Part shown: positions 53,407-59,698 of the stretch, in pieces
Numbering within the stretch: position 1 is the first letter of the stretch
Layout of the letters: each line of letters begins with the position of its first letter
DNA from: CAVYUC01 sp963816685
GTDB taxonomy: Bacteria; Bacteroidota; Bacteroidia; Bacteroidales; Prolixibacteraceae
Reading direction: 5' to 3'
DNA length: 64,000 bases
Assembly (NCBI GenBank): GCA_963816685.1
Contig: CAWFMB010000019.1
Location: 145,542 to 209,541, forward strand
Notes under the pieces: model-generated
The model's database searches: none
The model's input: only the letters and a program-made list of their open reading frames with translations
Told to the model about the DNA's origin: nothing
Translations under genes and position numbers: made by a program

Positions 53407-54942
53407 CTATCGTATTTCGCAAACCTGCTGTAAGTTATTAAAACCTGTTTGTGCTTCCCACAAATATTTATTCGCCAGCCGGATGCTGAAATCAGGATTA
53501 TTCTTTAAAACAGGTTCAGGATCTGGCAGGTTGAGTAATATTTCATAGTTGCCTCTTGGCATATCAGATGGGATAAGAATATTTTCGCTTACCTGGAAAC
53601 TTCCGACAAACCAAAACCTAGGATCGGCATCAAGTTCAAAAGAATAAACATCACCAGTACTTACATGTCGCATAACCAACTCCACTGCACGTGCATTAAA
53701 AGGGGACGCAAATCCAATATTTTCCATTTCCAAAACGATATGAAAAACCCCACCTGCGTCTATCCGATTGTCCAAAACAGATTTCTTTAAAACAAAACGA
53801 TACCCAAGTCGTTTTTTAATCTCATCAATACAGCCCCCGGCAACCCAATGGTTATTTACCGCCGCATTATTGTAATGTGCATTGAGAAACGAATAATGCA
53901 TTCTTTCCATTTCATGAACGGCATTCCCTTCACATTTGTTAAAGGGGCTCCAATCATCTCTGCAAGTTTCACCTCCAATTGCAGTAAATTTTGAATCCTT
54001 AGCCAAATAGGGTTTCAGATTCGTAGTGTCAATTCTTGTTTCAGATGTATCATTTCCATAATCACTGTATGTGCCTACATCTGAATAACTCGATAGAAAG
54101 CAGTCGTTATGAAGACCTAACCTGGCTGCATCACTCCCGTCAAAGGCATGTGACACATCCAAAGCAGGGGAATCGGTTGAAGCATTAGTACCGTACAAAT
54201 AACGTTGTTTTTGCTGTGGATATCTAACTTGTACCATCCGGCTTTCAGGAAGGCTATTTAACAACGCATGCAGAATTTCATTTCTGTCACGCCAATTTTC
54301 ATTCATTAACTTCCCCTGTCCGTTATAAGATGAAGCATCACCAAAATGGTCAGTATAATATTGCTCTCCCCAGGTCCCGATAAATCCATGCTGCAAAACA
54401 GCAATTACATCACTGTATTCCTGCAGTAAAGGCTTAAGTTGTTCAATGTGTCTAATCACCATATTCTTAGGAGCGTCACCATAAGGTGTACAGATCCAGT
54501 TATCACAATTCTCCGAATGGACTGAAGTCGTGTACACAAACCTTGGAATCAGCTTAACACCTCCTTTCCTTGCTGCGCGAAAATCTACAGCCACGCTGTC
54601 CAGAAATGCTTCCGACAAATCTTTATTCACATAATCACTCATTACGAAATACCGGAATACGAGGGTGCTATAAACATTGTAATCTGCTCCCCCAACATTA
54701 TTCTCATTTCGAAAAGATTTTAGCATTTCAGGTTTTAATGTTGTGTAATCTCCACTTTTGGTTTCTGTATACCTGTAAAAGCCACGTTCCGGATTTGGAA
54801 AATCCTCCTGGGATTCAGTATAAATCATTTCAGATTGTTCATCATCAACTGTTTGAGAATATACGTGGTTAAAAATACCAGAGGTAAAAACTCCGGTTAA
54901 CATTAACAGATATAAATTAGATAAAAAGCACTGGTTTTTCAT
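53407..54942 (-). CDS. Secreted DUF4874/DUF4832 protein
   Basis: A 511-residue exported protein. A signal peptide of about 29 residues (LYLLMLTGVFTSGIFNHVYS) is followed by the DUF4874 part, with the characteristic DFPNPERGFYRYTET, FLDSVAVDFRAARKGGVKLI and VIAVLQHGFIGTWGEQYYTD. The latter has the look of a TIM-barrel acidic active-site strand. The DUF4832 part follows (YSFLNAHYNNAAVNNHW, a beta domain from about 385). Families of this kind sit near glycan-degradation genes, but no reaction is proven. It lies alone between the 212-bp array and the GIY-YIG/tRNA array. Confidence 0.82.
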   Translation of the reverse strand: MKNQCFLSNLYLLMLTGVFTSGIFNHVYSQTVDDEQSEMIYTESQEDFPNPERGFYRYTETKSGDYTTLKPEMLKSFRNENNVGGADYNVYSTLVFRYFVMSDYVNKDLSEAFLDSVAVDFRAARKGGVKLIPRFVYTTSVHSENCDNWICTPYGDAPKNMVIRHIEQLKPLLQEYSDVIAVLQHGFIGTWGEQYYTDHFGDASSYNGQGKLMNENWRDRNEILHALLNSLPESRMVQVRYPQQKQRYLYGTNASTDSPALDVSHAFDGSDAARLGLHNDCFLSSYSDVGTYSDYGNDTSETRIDTTNLKPYLAKDSKFTAIGGETCRDDWSPFNKCEGNAVHEMERMHYSFLNAHYNNAAVNNHWVAGGCIDEIKKRLGYRFVLKKSVLDNRIDAGGVFHIVLEMENIGFASPFNARAVELVMRHVSTGDVYSFELDADPRFWFVGSFQVSENILIPSDMPRGNYEILLNLPDPEPVLKNNPDFSIRLANKYLWEAQTGFNNLQQVCEIR

Positions 54943-55089
54943 TTTACATACTTTTAGAAATGATTTACAGACTATTGACCGTAATATTAGTTACTAAGTT
55001 TTAATTCGTTCAAGATATTTCAAACAAAAATATCAATTAAGCCATAAAAAATAAGAAAAAAAAATCCAGGCAACTCAGAATTCTTCATT

Positions 55090-55163
55090 GGGAACTACTG
55101 GAGTCGAACCAGTGACCCTTCCGATATAATCGGAATGCACTAAACCAACTAAGCTAAGCTCAC
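55090..55163 (-). pseudogene. Decayed tRNA-like gene (74-nt type)
   Basis: It matches the 74-nt tRNA-like sequences at 55633 and 56199 through the T-arm and anticodon arm (TTCCG-ATTATAT-CGGAA), but the acceptor 5' strand reads GTGAGCT instead of GGGAGCT, and D-arm GCTC has become GCTT. The acceptor no longer pairs fully with AGTTCCC. It closes the array on the left, without the second hairpin seen after the other 74-nt copies. Confidence 0.7.
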
Positions 55164-55183
55164 ATTACCAGACTTTACCGAAA

Positions 55184-55432
55184 TTAAGTATCCTGATTTA
55201 ATTCTTCCAACTTTATCCTGCTTTTCCTGCTTTTTAACTGAAACTCTCTTTTTACTGCATCAGTTTTGTTGTCAAACTTTTCCCAGTATTTTATCACCCA
55301 CGGCTTTCCGGTAGAAGTAAATCCGGTATTTGAAGAATTGTGCCGGCGAAGCCTTCCTTCCACATTATTCGTTGAACCGATATAATATTTGTCAAGTTTT
55401 GTAGAATATATAATATAACAGTAGTACTTCAT
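55184..55432 (-). CDS. Small GIY-YIG nuclease, copy 3 of the array
   Basis: An 82-residue single-domain GIY-YIG protein (URI/UPF0213 type) from the ATG at 55432; an upstream TTG adds 7 unconserved residues. Active-site landmarks are YCYIIYS and KYYIGSTNN (the GIY/YIG pair), RLRRHNS (Arg) and KREFQLKSRKS (Glu). It cleaves DNA in the better-known relatives. Compared with the other two copies it has Arg for Trp in KSRKSR and Asn for Ile near the end. It lies between a decayed and a 75-nt tRNA-like gene, on the same strand. Confidence 0.85.
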   Translation of the reverse strand: MKYYCYIIYSTKLDKYYIGSTNNVEGRLRRHNSSNTGFTSTGKPWVIKYWEKFDNKTDAVKREFQLKSRKSRIKLEELNQDT

Positions 55433-55435
55433 ATT

Positions 55436-55467
55436 ATAAAAAAGGTTAACCAATTTTGATTAACCTT
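55436..55467 (-). terminator. Hairpin after the 75-nt tRNA-like gene (unit 3)
   Basis: On the minus strand AAGGTTAA and TTAACCTT pair around a 10-nt loop and run into T residues, 5 bp after the tRNA-like 3' end. It ends 3 bp before the GIY-YIG ATG. Identical hairpins occur in the other two units. Confidence 0.75.
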
Positions 55468-55472
55468 ATTGT

Positions 55473-55547
55473 GGGAACTACTGAAGTCGAACCAGTGACC
55501 CTCCCGATTGTAATCGGAATGCACTAAACCAACTGAGCTAAGCTCCG
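55473..55547 (-). tRNA. tRNA-Val-derived tRNA-like gene (75-nt type), unit 3
   Basis: The acceptor, D-loop, variable loop and T-arm follow tRNA-Val(UAC) at 56605, but the anticodon arm is replaced by the near-palindrome TTCCGATTACAATCGGGA, one base longer than in a normal arm, so the loop has 6 or 8 nt. The D-stem has a T-T mismatch (GCTC/GTGC), the first acceptor base is C, and there is a T-arm change (GACTTCAGT). A functional tRNA is doubtful. Confidence 0.55.
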
Positions 55548-55587
55548 TTTATTTAAAGTGTAAATAAGGAAAATGCTGCTCTTCAAA

Positions 55588-55621
55588 ATAAAAAAGGAGC
55601 TAGAACTTAATCTAACTCCTT
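55588..55621 (-). terminator. Hairpin after the 74-nt tRNA-like gene (unit 2)
   Basis: On the minus strand AAGGAGTTAGA pairs with TCTAGCTCCTT (one G-U) and is followed by T residues, 12 bp downstream of the tRNA-like gene at 55633. Confidence 0.78.
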
Positions 55622-55632
55622 CATTTTTAAGT

Positions 55633-55706
55633 GGGAACTACTGGAGTCGAACCAGTGACCCTTCCGATATAATCGGAATGCACTAAACCAACTGAGCTAA
55701 GCTCCC
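55633..55706 (-). tRNA. tRNA-like gene (74-nt type, UAU loop), unit 2
   Basis: This folds as a cloverleaf: acceptor GGGAGCT/AGTTCCC, T-stem ACTGG/CCAGT, anticodon stem TTCCG/CGGAA with 7-nt loop ATTATAT. That would place UAU at 34-36, which pairs with the isoleucine codon AUA. Position 32 is A instead of a pyrimidine and the D-stem has a T-T mismatch, so charging and decoding are uncertain. Everything outside the anticodon arm and D-stem matches tRNA-Val(UAC) at 56605. Confidence 0.55.
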
Positions 55707-55749
55707 TTTAACAACCTTCCGTTACAAAACAGATAGACTTTACCGAAAA

Positions 55750-55998
55750 TTAAGTATCCTGAATTAATTCTTCCAACTTTATCCTGCTTTTCCAGCTTTT
55801 TAACTGAAACTCTCTTTTTACTGCATCAGTTTTGTTGTCAAACTTTTCCCAGTATTTTATCACCCACGGCTTTCCGGTAGAAGTAAATCCGGTATTTGAA
55901 GAATTGTGCCGGCGAAGCCTTCCTTCCACATTATTCGTTGAACCGATATAATATTTGTCAAGTTTTGTAGAATATATAATATAACAGTAGTACTTCAT
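55750..55998 (-). CDS. Small GIY-YIG nuclease, copy 2 of the array
   Basis: An 82-residue GIY-YIG protein, identical to copy 1 (56316) except for Lys in place of Met in KSRIKLEELIQDT. Landmarks are YCYIIYS, YYIGSTNN, RLRRHNSS and AVKREFQLKSWKS. The ATG follows a tRNA terminator hairpin by 4 bp, leaving almost no leader. Its transcript may start within, or read through, the tRNA-like gene. Its placement exactly one 566-bp period from each neighbouring copy shows tandem duplication. Homing or tRNA-related activity is an inference. Confidence 0.87.
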   Translation of the reverse strand: MKYYCYIIYSTKLDKYYIGSTNNVEGRLRRHNSSNTGFTSTGKPWVIKYWEKFDNKTDAVKREFQLKSWKSRIKLEELIQDT

Positions 55999-56002
55999 AT
56001 TA

Positions 56003-56034
56003 TAAAAAAAGGTTAACCAATTTTGATTAACCTT
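56003..56034 (-). terminator. Hairpin after the 75-nt tRNA-like gene (unit 2)
   Basis: AAGGTTAA (56009-56016) and TTAACCTT (56027-56034) form the stem; read on the minus strand it is followed by seven T residues. The tRNA-like 3' end is 5 bp away. Confidence 0.78.
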
Positions 56035-56038
56035 TTGT

Positions 56039-56113
56039 GGGAACTACTGGAGTCGAACCAGTGACCCTCCCGATTGTAATCGGGATGCACTAAACCAACT
56101 GAGCTAAGCTCCC
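56039..56113 (-). tRNA. tRNA-Val-derived tRNA-like gene (75-nt type), unit 2
   Basis: The body matches tRNA-Val(UAC) at 56605. The anticodon arm is a perfect 8-bp palindrome, TCCCGATT-AC-AATCGGGA, one base longer than the normal 17-nt arm. It keeps the TTACAA core of the valine loop inside. The D-stem carries GTGC instead of GAGC. A conventional 7-nt loop cannot be drawn with a fully paired stem. Confidence 0.55.
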
Positions 56114-56153
56114 TTTATTTAAAGTGTAAATAAGGAAAATGCTGCCTTTCAAA

Positions 56154-56187
56154 ATAAAAAAGGAGCCAGAACTTAATCTAACTCCTT
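56154..56187 (-). terminator. Hairpin after the 74-nt tRNA-like gene (unit 1)
   Basis: This is the same structure as at 55588-55621, exactly 566 bp away, with GGAGTTAGA pairing with TCTGGCTCC (two G-U pairs) and a T run on the minus strand. Confidence 0.76.
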
Positions 56188-56198
56188 CATTTTTAAGT

Positions 56199-56272
56199 GG
56201 GAACTACTGGAGTCGAACCAGTGACCCTTCCGATATAATCGGAATGCACTAAACCAATTGAGCTAAGCTCCC
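56199..56272 (-). tRNA. tRNA-like gene (74-nt type, UAU loop), unit 1
   Basis: Sequence as the copy at 55633 except for one D-loop change (CAATTGG for CAGTTGG). Anticodon stem TTCCG/CGGAA, loop ATTATAT. The acceptor and T-arm are intact. It lies 43 bp downstream of the first GIY-YIG copy. Confidence 0.55.
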
Positions 56273-56315
56273 TTTAACAACCTTCCGTTACAAAACAGAT
56301 AGACTTTACCGAAAA

Positions 56316-56564
56316 TTAAGTATCCTGAATTAATTCTTCCAACATTATCCTGCTTTTCCAGCTTTTTAACTGAAACTCTCTTTTTACTGCATCAGTTTTG
56401 TTGTCAAACTTTTCCCAGTATTTTATCACCCACGGCTTTCCGGTAGAAGTAAATCCGGTATTTGAAGAATTGTGCCGGCGAAGCCTTCCTTCCACATTAT
56501 TCGTTGAACCGATATAATATTTGTCAAGTTTTGTAGAATATATAATATAACAGTAGTACTTCAT
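56316..56564 (-). CDS. Small GIY-YIG nuclease, copy 1 of the array
   Basis: An 82-residue GIY-YIG protein, the copy closest to the intact tRNA-Val. It has the complete motif set: YIIYS and YYIGSTNN strands, RLRRHNSSNTGF with the catalytic Arg, and AVKREFQLKS with the catalytic Glu. It differs from copy 2 only by Met for Lys near the C-terminus. The ATG lies 5 bp after the tRNA-Val terminator hairpin. No DNA-binding extension is present, so specificity would have to come from the domain itself or a partner. Confidence 0.87.
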   Translation of the reverse strand: MKYYCYIIYSTKLDKYYIGSTNNVEGRLRRHNSSNTGFTSTGKPWVIKYWEKFDNKTDAVKREFQLKSWKSRIMLEELIQDT

Positions 56565-56568
56565 ATTA

Positions 56569-56600
56569 TAAAAAAAGGTTAACCAATTTTGATTAACCTT
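56569..56600 (-). terminator. Terminator of tRNA-Val
   Basis: AAGGTTAA (56575-56582) and TTAACCTT (56593-56600) form the stem, with a T run on the minus strand, directly after tRNA-Val. The same hairpin follows each 75-nt tRNA-like gene. Confidence 0.8.
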
Positions 56601-56604
56601 TTGT

Positions 56605-56678
56605 GGGAACTACTGGAGTCGAACCAGTGACCCTCTGCTTGTAAGGCAGATGCTCTAAACCAACTGAGCTAAGCTCCC
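56605..56678 (-). tRNA. tRNA-Val(UAC)
   Basis: A normal 74-nt cloverleaf: acceptor GGGAGCT/AGTTCCC, D-arm GCTC/GAGC fully paired, anticodon stem TCTGC/GCAGA with loop CTTACAA (anticodon UAC, T33 and A37 correct) and T-arm ACTGG-TTCGACT-CCAGT. It heads the 566-bp array and is the evident parent of the five tRNA-like sequences to its left. Confidence 0.93.
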
Positions 56679-56776
56679 TTTTTTTATTTTTCCTTTTGAA
56701 CGCGCCTCCTTTTTCAGAAAGGCGCTGCAAATATAAAAGGTATTTTCAGTTCTGCAAAAAGATTCTGAAAAATTAT

Positions 56777-58072
56777 TTATAAAATCTCAGCCACCACAAA
56801 AGTGCTTCCCCCGATAAATATCAGATCACTTTTACCCGCACTTTCCTGCGCTGCCTTTAATGCTTCCTTTACGGTGGCATAGCTGTTTCCGGCCAGCCCG
56901 GATTTATGCCCCTGAATTGCAAGAATCCGTTCATCCAGCGCCCTGGGGATATCGGCTTTTGTAAAATAAAAAGTGGCGTTTTTAGGTAACAGTTTCAATA
57001 CCTTTTCGGCATCCTTGTCATTTACAAGGCCCAAAACCACATGCAGCTTTTTATACGGAGTCTGCTCAATTTGCTTCACGACTTCCTGTATTCCATCAAC
57101 ATTGTGGCCTGTATCGCAGATGGTCAGCGGGTTATTACCCAATATCTGCCAGCGCCCTCTCAGCCCTGTTAAACCCATAACATCCGCCATTCCGGCACAG
57201 ATATGATCATCACTGATATTCCAGCCTTTTGCCCGCAAAATATCGATCGCCTTTAATACTACAGGCAGGTTCTTTTTCTGGTAAGCCCCTTTTAAATCGA
57301 GCGCCAGTCCCGGTAAATATTTGACTCCCTCTTTCCGTACCGAAAACACTTGTTTTCCTTCCATATTCTGCAGCGAATAATCCACTGCATATTCCTGATC
57401 GGCAAAAAACAACGGAGCGTTCACCGCAGCTGCCTTTTCAACAAACACCCCTTCGATTTCCTGCTGGGTTGAACCAATAACAACCGGAACTCCTGCTTTA
57501 ATAATGCCTGCTTTTTCTGCAGCAATCTTTTCAAGCGTATCTCCAAGCAGTGCCACATGGTCCATCCCGATATTGGTTATCACACTCACGTCAGGCGAAA
57601 TGATATTGGTGGAATCCAGGCGGCCGCCCAACCCCACTTCAACAATGGCAATATCAATATGGTGCTTCGAAAACAAATCGAAAGCCATGGCCACAGTCAG
57701 TTCAAAAAACGAAGGTTCAAGCTGCCACTCCTCATTGTTTATCTTGTATTGCTCCACCCACTCCATGACATCGTCTTCAGTAATCATCTGCCCGTTAATC
57801 CGGATGCGTTCCCTGAAATCCTTTAAGTGAGGCGACGTGTACAAGCCCGTTTTGTAGCCGGCCGACTGCAATACAGCTGCCAGCATGTGCGATACTGAAC
57901 CCTTTCCGTTTGTACCCGCTACATGTACCGAATGAAAATTCAGGTGCGGATTATCGTAATAATCATCCAGCCGCAGGGTGTTTTCAAGGGTGTTTTTATA
58001 GGCCGCCGGTCCAATGCGCTGAAACATAGGCAGCCGGGTAAACAAATAGTCAAGTGTTTCTGTATAGTTCAA
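56777..58072 (-). CDS. folC: Bifunctional folylpolyglutamate/dihydrofolate synthase
   Basis: A Mur-ligase-fold enzyme of about 431 residues that adds glutamate to folates. I chose a TTG start at 58072 because family proteins begin NYTETLDYLFTRLPMFQRIG; the frame stays open to 58165, but that would leave only 10 bp to the divergent gene. The P-loop is VHVAGTNGKGSVSHML, followed by YTSPHLKDFRERI, AIVEVGLGGRLDSTNI, EKAGIIKAGVPVV and CDTGHNVDGIQEVVKQ. It is divergent from the PIN-PhoH gene, with which it probably shares a short promoter region. Confidence 0.92.
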   Translation of the reverse strand: MNYTETLDYLFTRLPMFQRIGPAAYKNTLENTLRLDDYYDNPHLNFHSVHVAGTNGKGSVSHMLAAVLQSAGYKTGLYTSPHLKDFRERIRINGQMITEDDVMEWVEQYKINNEEWQLEPSFFELTVAMAFDLFSKHHIDIAIVEVGLGGRLDSTNIISPDVSVITNIGMDHVALLGDTLEKIAAEKAGIIKAGVPVVIGSTQQEIEGVFVEKAAAVNAPLFFADQEYAVDYSLQNMEGKQVFSVRKEGVKYLPGLALDLKGAYQKKNLPVVLKAIDILRAKGWNISDDHICAGMADVMGLTGLRGRWQILGNNPLTICDTGHNVDGIQEVVKQIEQTPYKKLHVVLGLVNDKDAEKVLKLLPKNATFYFTKADIPRALDERILAIQGHKSGLAGNSYATVKEALKAAQESAGKSDLIFIGGSTFVVAEIL

Positions 58073-58175
58073 TTTCAATAAATTTATTAACCGCTGCAAG
58101 TTTATTAAAAATTGACACTCGTTTAAATATTTCCCACGAAAATATCTACATTTAGCAAAACCCAATTAATCGAAT

Positions 58176-59510
58176 ATGTTGAGCAAAACCAGCAAGAGCA
58201 AAATTTTCATTCTGGATACAAATGTAATTTTGCATGACCACACCTGTATTTATCAGTTTCAGGACAACGACATTATCCTTCCCATCACAGTCCTCGAGGA
58301 ACTGGACAAATTCAAAAGGGGAAACGATCTCATCAATTACCAGGCACGCGAGTTTGTACGCCTGCTCGACGAAATCATAGGCAACGAACTCTTCAATGGC
58401 GGAAAATCGCTTGGAAAAGACAAGGGAAAATTACGCATAGAGGCCGGTAAACCATTTTCCGACACCCTGAAAACATCCTTCCGCGAAGATATCCCCGATC
58501 ACCGTATCCTTGCCATTGCTGAATATACCATGAAGGAATATTCCAAACGGAAAATCGTACTGGTCAGCAAAGACATCAATCTCCGGATGAAAGCCAAATC
58601 CCTCGGTATTCAGGCCGAAGATTACAAAACCGACAAGGTAACCGACATTAATGTCCTGGAGAAAACCATAACCACCTTCGAAAATTTTAACGATCATTTA
58701 ATCGAAGTCCTGTACGAACAAAACTGGATTGCCCTGGAAGAGCTGAAGCGGGAAAGCAAACCCGATTCGAATGAATGCTTTATTCTGAAGGGCAACAATT
58801 CGAGCGTTTTGGCCCGGTTCGATCCGAAAACCGGCAGGATTGTACGTGTGGAGAAAAAATCGGCCTACGGAATTAAACCCCGCAATGCCGAACAGACGTT
58901 CAGCCTGAACATGCTGATGAACCCCGACATTCAGCTTGTTGCCCTCACCGGAAAGGCAGGTACCGGAAAAACACTGCTGGCCCTTGCTGCCGCTATTGAA
59001 CAGCACAAGGCTTTCGACCAGATTTTGCTTGCACGGCCAATCGTCGCGCTAAGCAACCGCGATTTGGGTTATCTGCCCGGTGATGCTTCAGAAAAAATAA
59101 ATCCATACATGCAGCCGCTTTTCGACAACCTGTCAGTAATCAAACATGTTTTCAACCCGCGCAGCCAGGAATACCAGAAAATAGAGGAGCTGCAAAAGGA
59201 AGAAAAACTTGAAATCACACCGCTTGCATATATCCGTGGCCGCAGTTTATCCAATTCATTTTTTATTATTGATGAAGCGCAAAACCTGACGCCGCACGAA
59301 ATAAAAACAATTATCACCCGGGCAGGCGAAGGCACAAAAATGGTATTTACCGGCGACCTGCAGCAAATTGATTCGCCTTACCTCGACATGAAATCAAACG
59401 GCCTGGCCTTTATGACCGATCGCATGCGCAACCAGGAGCTGTTTGCCCACATCAACCTTGTAAAAGGCGAACGCAGCTATCTTGCCGAACTGGCCAGCAA
59501 CCTGTTGTAG
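58176..59510 (+). CDS. PIN-PhoH fusion ATPase (YlaK-like)
   Basis: A 444-residue protein with an N-terminal PIN domain (about 8-140: KIFILDTNVILHDHTCI with the first acidic residue, TVLEELDKFKRG, DHRILAIAEY, IVLVSKDINLRMKAKSLG) and a C-terminal PhoH ATPase (about 235-440). The Walker A is LTGKAGTGKTLLALAAA and the Walker B FIIDEAQNLTPHEIKTI, with TRAGEGTKMVFTGDLQQID. The combination predicts an RNA-directed ribonuclease/helicase. The gene is monocistronic, and a strong promoter for the next gene lies immediately after its stop. Confidence 0.92.
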   Translation: MLSKTSKSKIFILDTNVILHDHTCIYQFQDNDIILPITVLEELDKFKRGNDLINYQAREFVRLLDEIIGNELFNGGKSLGKDKGKLRIEAGKPFSDTLKTSFREDIPDHRILAIAEYTMKEYSKRKIVLVSKDINLRMKAKSLGIQAEDYKTDKVTDINVLEKTITTFENFNDHLIEVLYEQNWIALEELKRESKPDSNECFILKGNNSSVLARFDPKTGRIVRVEKKSAYGIKPRNAEQTFSLNMLMNPDIQLVALTGKAGTGKTLLALAAAIEQHKAFDQILLARPIVALSNRDLGYLPGDASEKINPYMQPLFDNLSVIKHVFNPRSQEYQKIEELQKEEKLEITPLAYIRGRSLSNSFFIIDEAQNLTPHEIKTIITRAGEGTKMVFTGDLQQIDSPYLDMKSNGLAFMTDRMRNQELFAHINLVKGERSYLAELASNLL

Positions 59511-59513
59511 CAA

Positions 59514-59543
59514 TTTGAGGTAAGCCACTTTTTTCTACCTTTG
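59514..59543 (+). promoter_or_regulatory. Strong Bacteroidota-type promoter of mtaB
   Basis: TTTG (59514-59517) and TACCTTTG (59536-59543) are separated by 18 bp, an excellent match to the -33 TTTG / -7 TAnnTTTG layout. Transcription should begin about 59550, leaving a leader of about 150 nt. Confidence 0.75.
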
Positions 59544-59698
59544 CACTTTATTTAGATCGATTCAAAATGAATCGACCATGATGTGAAAGCACTTAAAGGA
59601 AATGAATAAACGGCTCACGGATTTCCGCTGGCCCGTAAAAGTAAATCATATTCCTTAAAGTATATTTTAATTGAAATATAAAAACACAATTTACACAA
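59544..59698 (+). promoter_or_regulatory. Structured 5' leader of mtaB
   Basis: Two structural elements are visible. One is a hairpin, TCGATTC-AAAAT-GAATCGA (59557-59575). The other is a long-range stem, ACTTAAAGGAA (59591-59601) with TTCCTTAAAGT (59651-59661), 10 of 11 paired, enclosing a small CGG-ATTT-CCG hairpin and an ACGG/CCGT pair. I do not recognise a known riboswitch. It could be a cis-regulator or a small RNA. Confidence 0.4.

Larger units (their letters stand above)
55090..56604 (-). repeat. 566-bp tandem array of GIY-YIG gene plus tRNA-like genes, three units
   Basis: Reading leftward from tRNA-Val (56678-56605), the order is hairpin, GIY-YIG gene, 74-nt tRNA-like, hairpin, 75-nt tRNA-like, repeated. 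Gene ends at 56564, 55998 and 55432, and tRNA ends at 56605, 56039 and 55473, are each exactly 566 bp apart. The third unit stops after a decayed 74-nt tRNA-like sequence at 55163-55090. Units 1 and 2 are nearly identical and unit 3 is more diverged, so amplification by tandem duplication is recent. Confidence 0.93.

Noticed and set aside
58073..58165. A 31-residue N-terminal extension of FolC from a TTG at 58165
   Set aside because: The extension is not family-like and would leave 10 bp to the divergent gene; the TTG at 58072 fits the family start.
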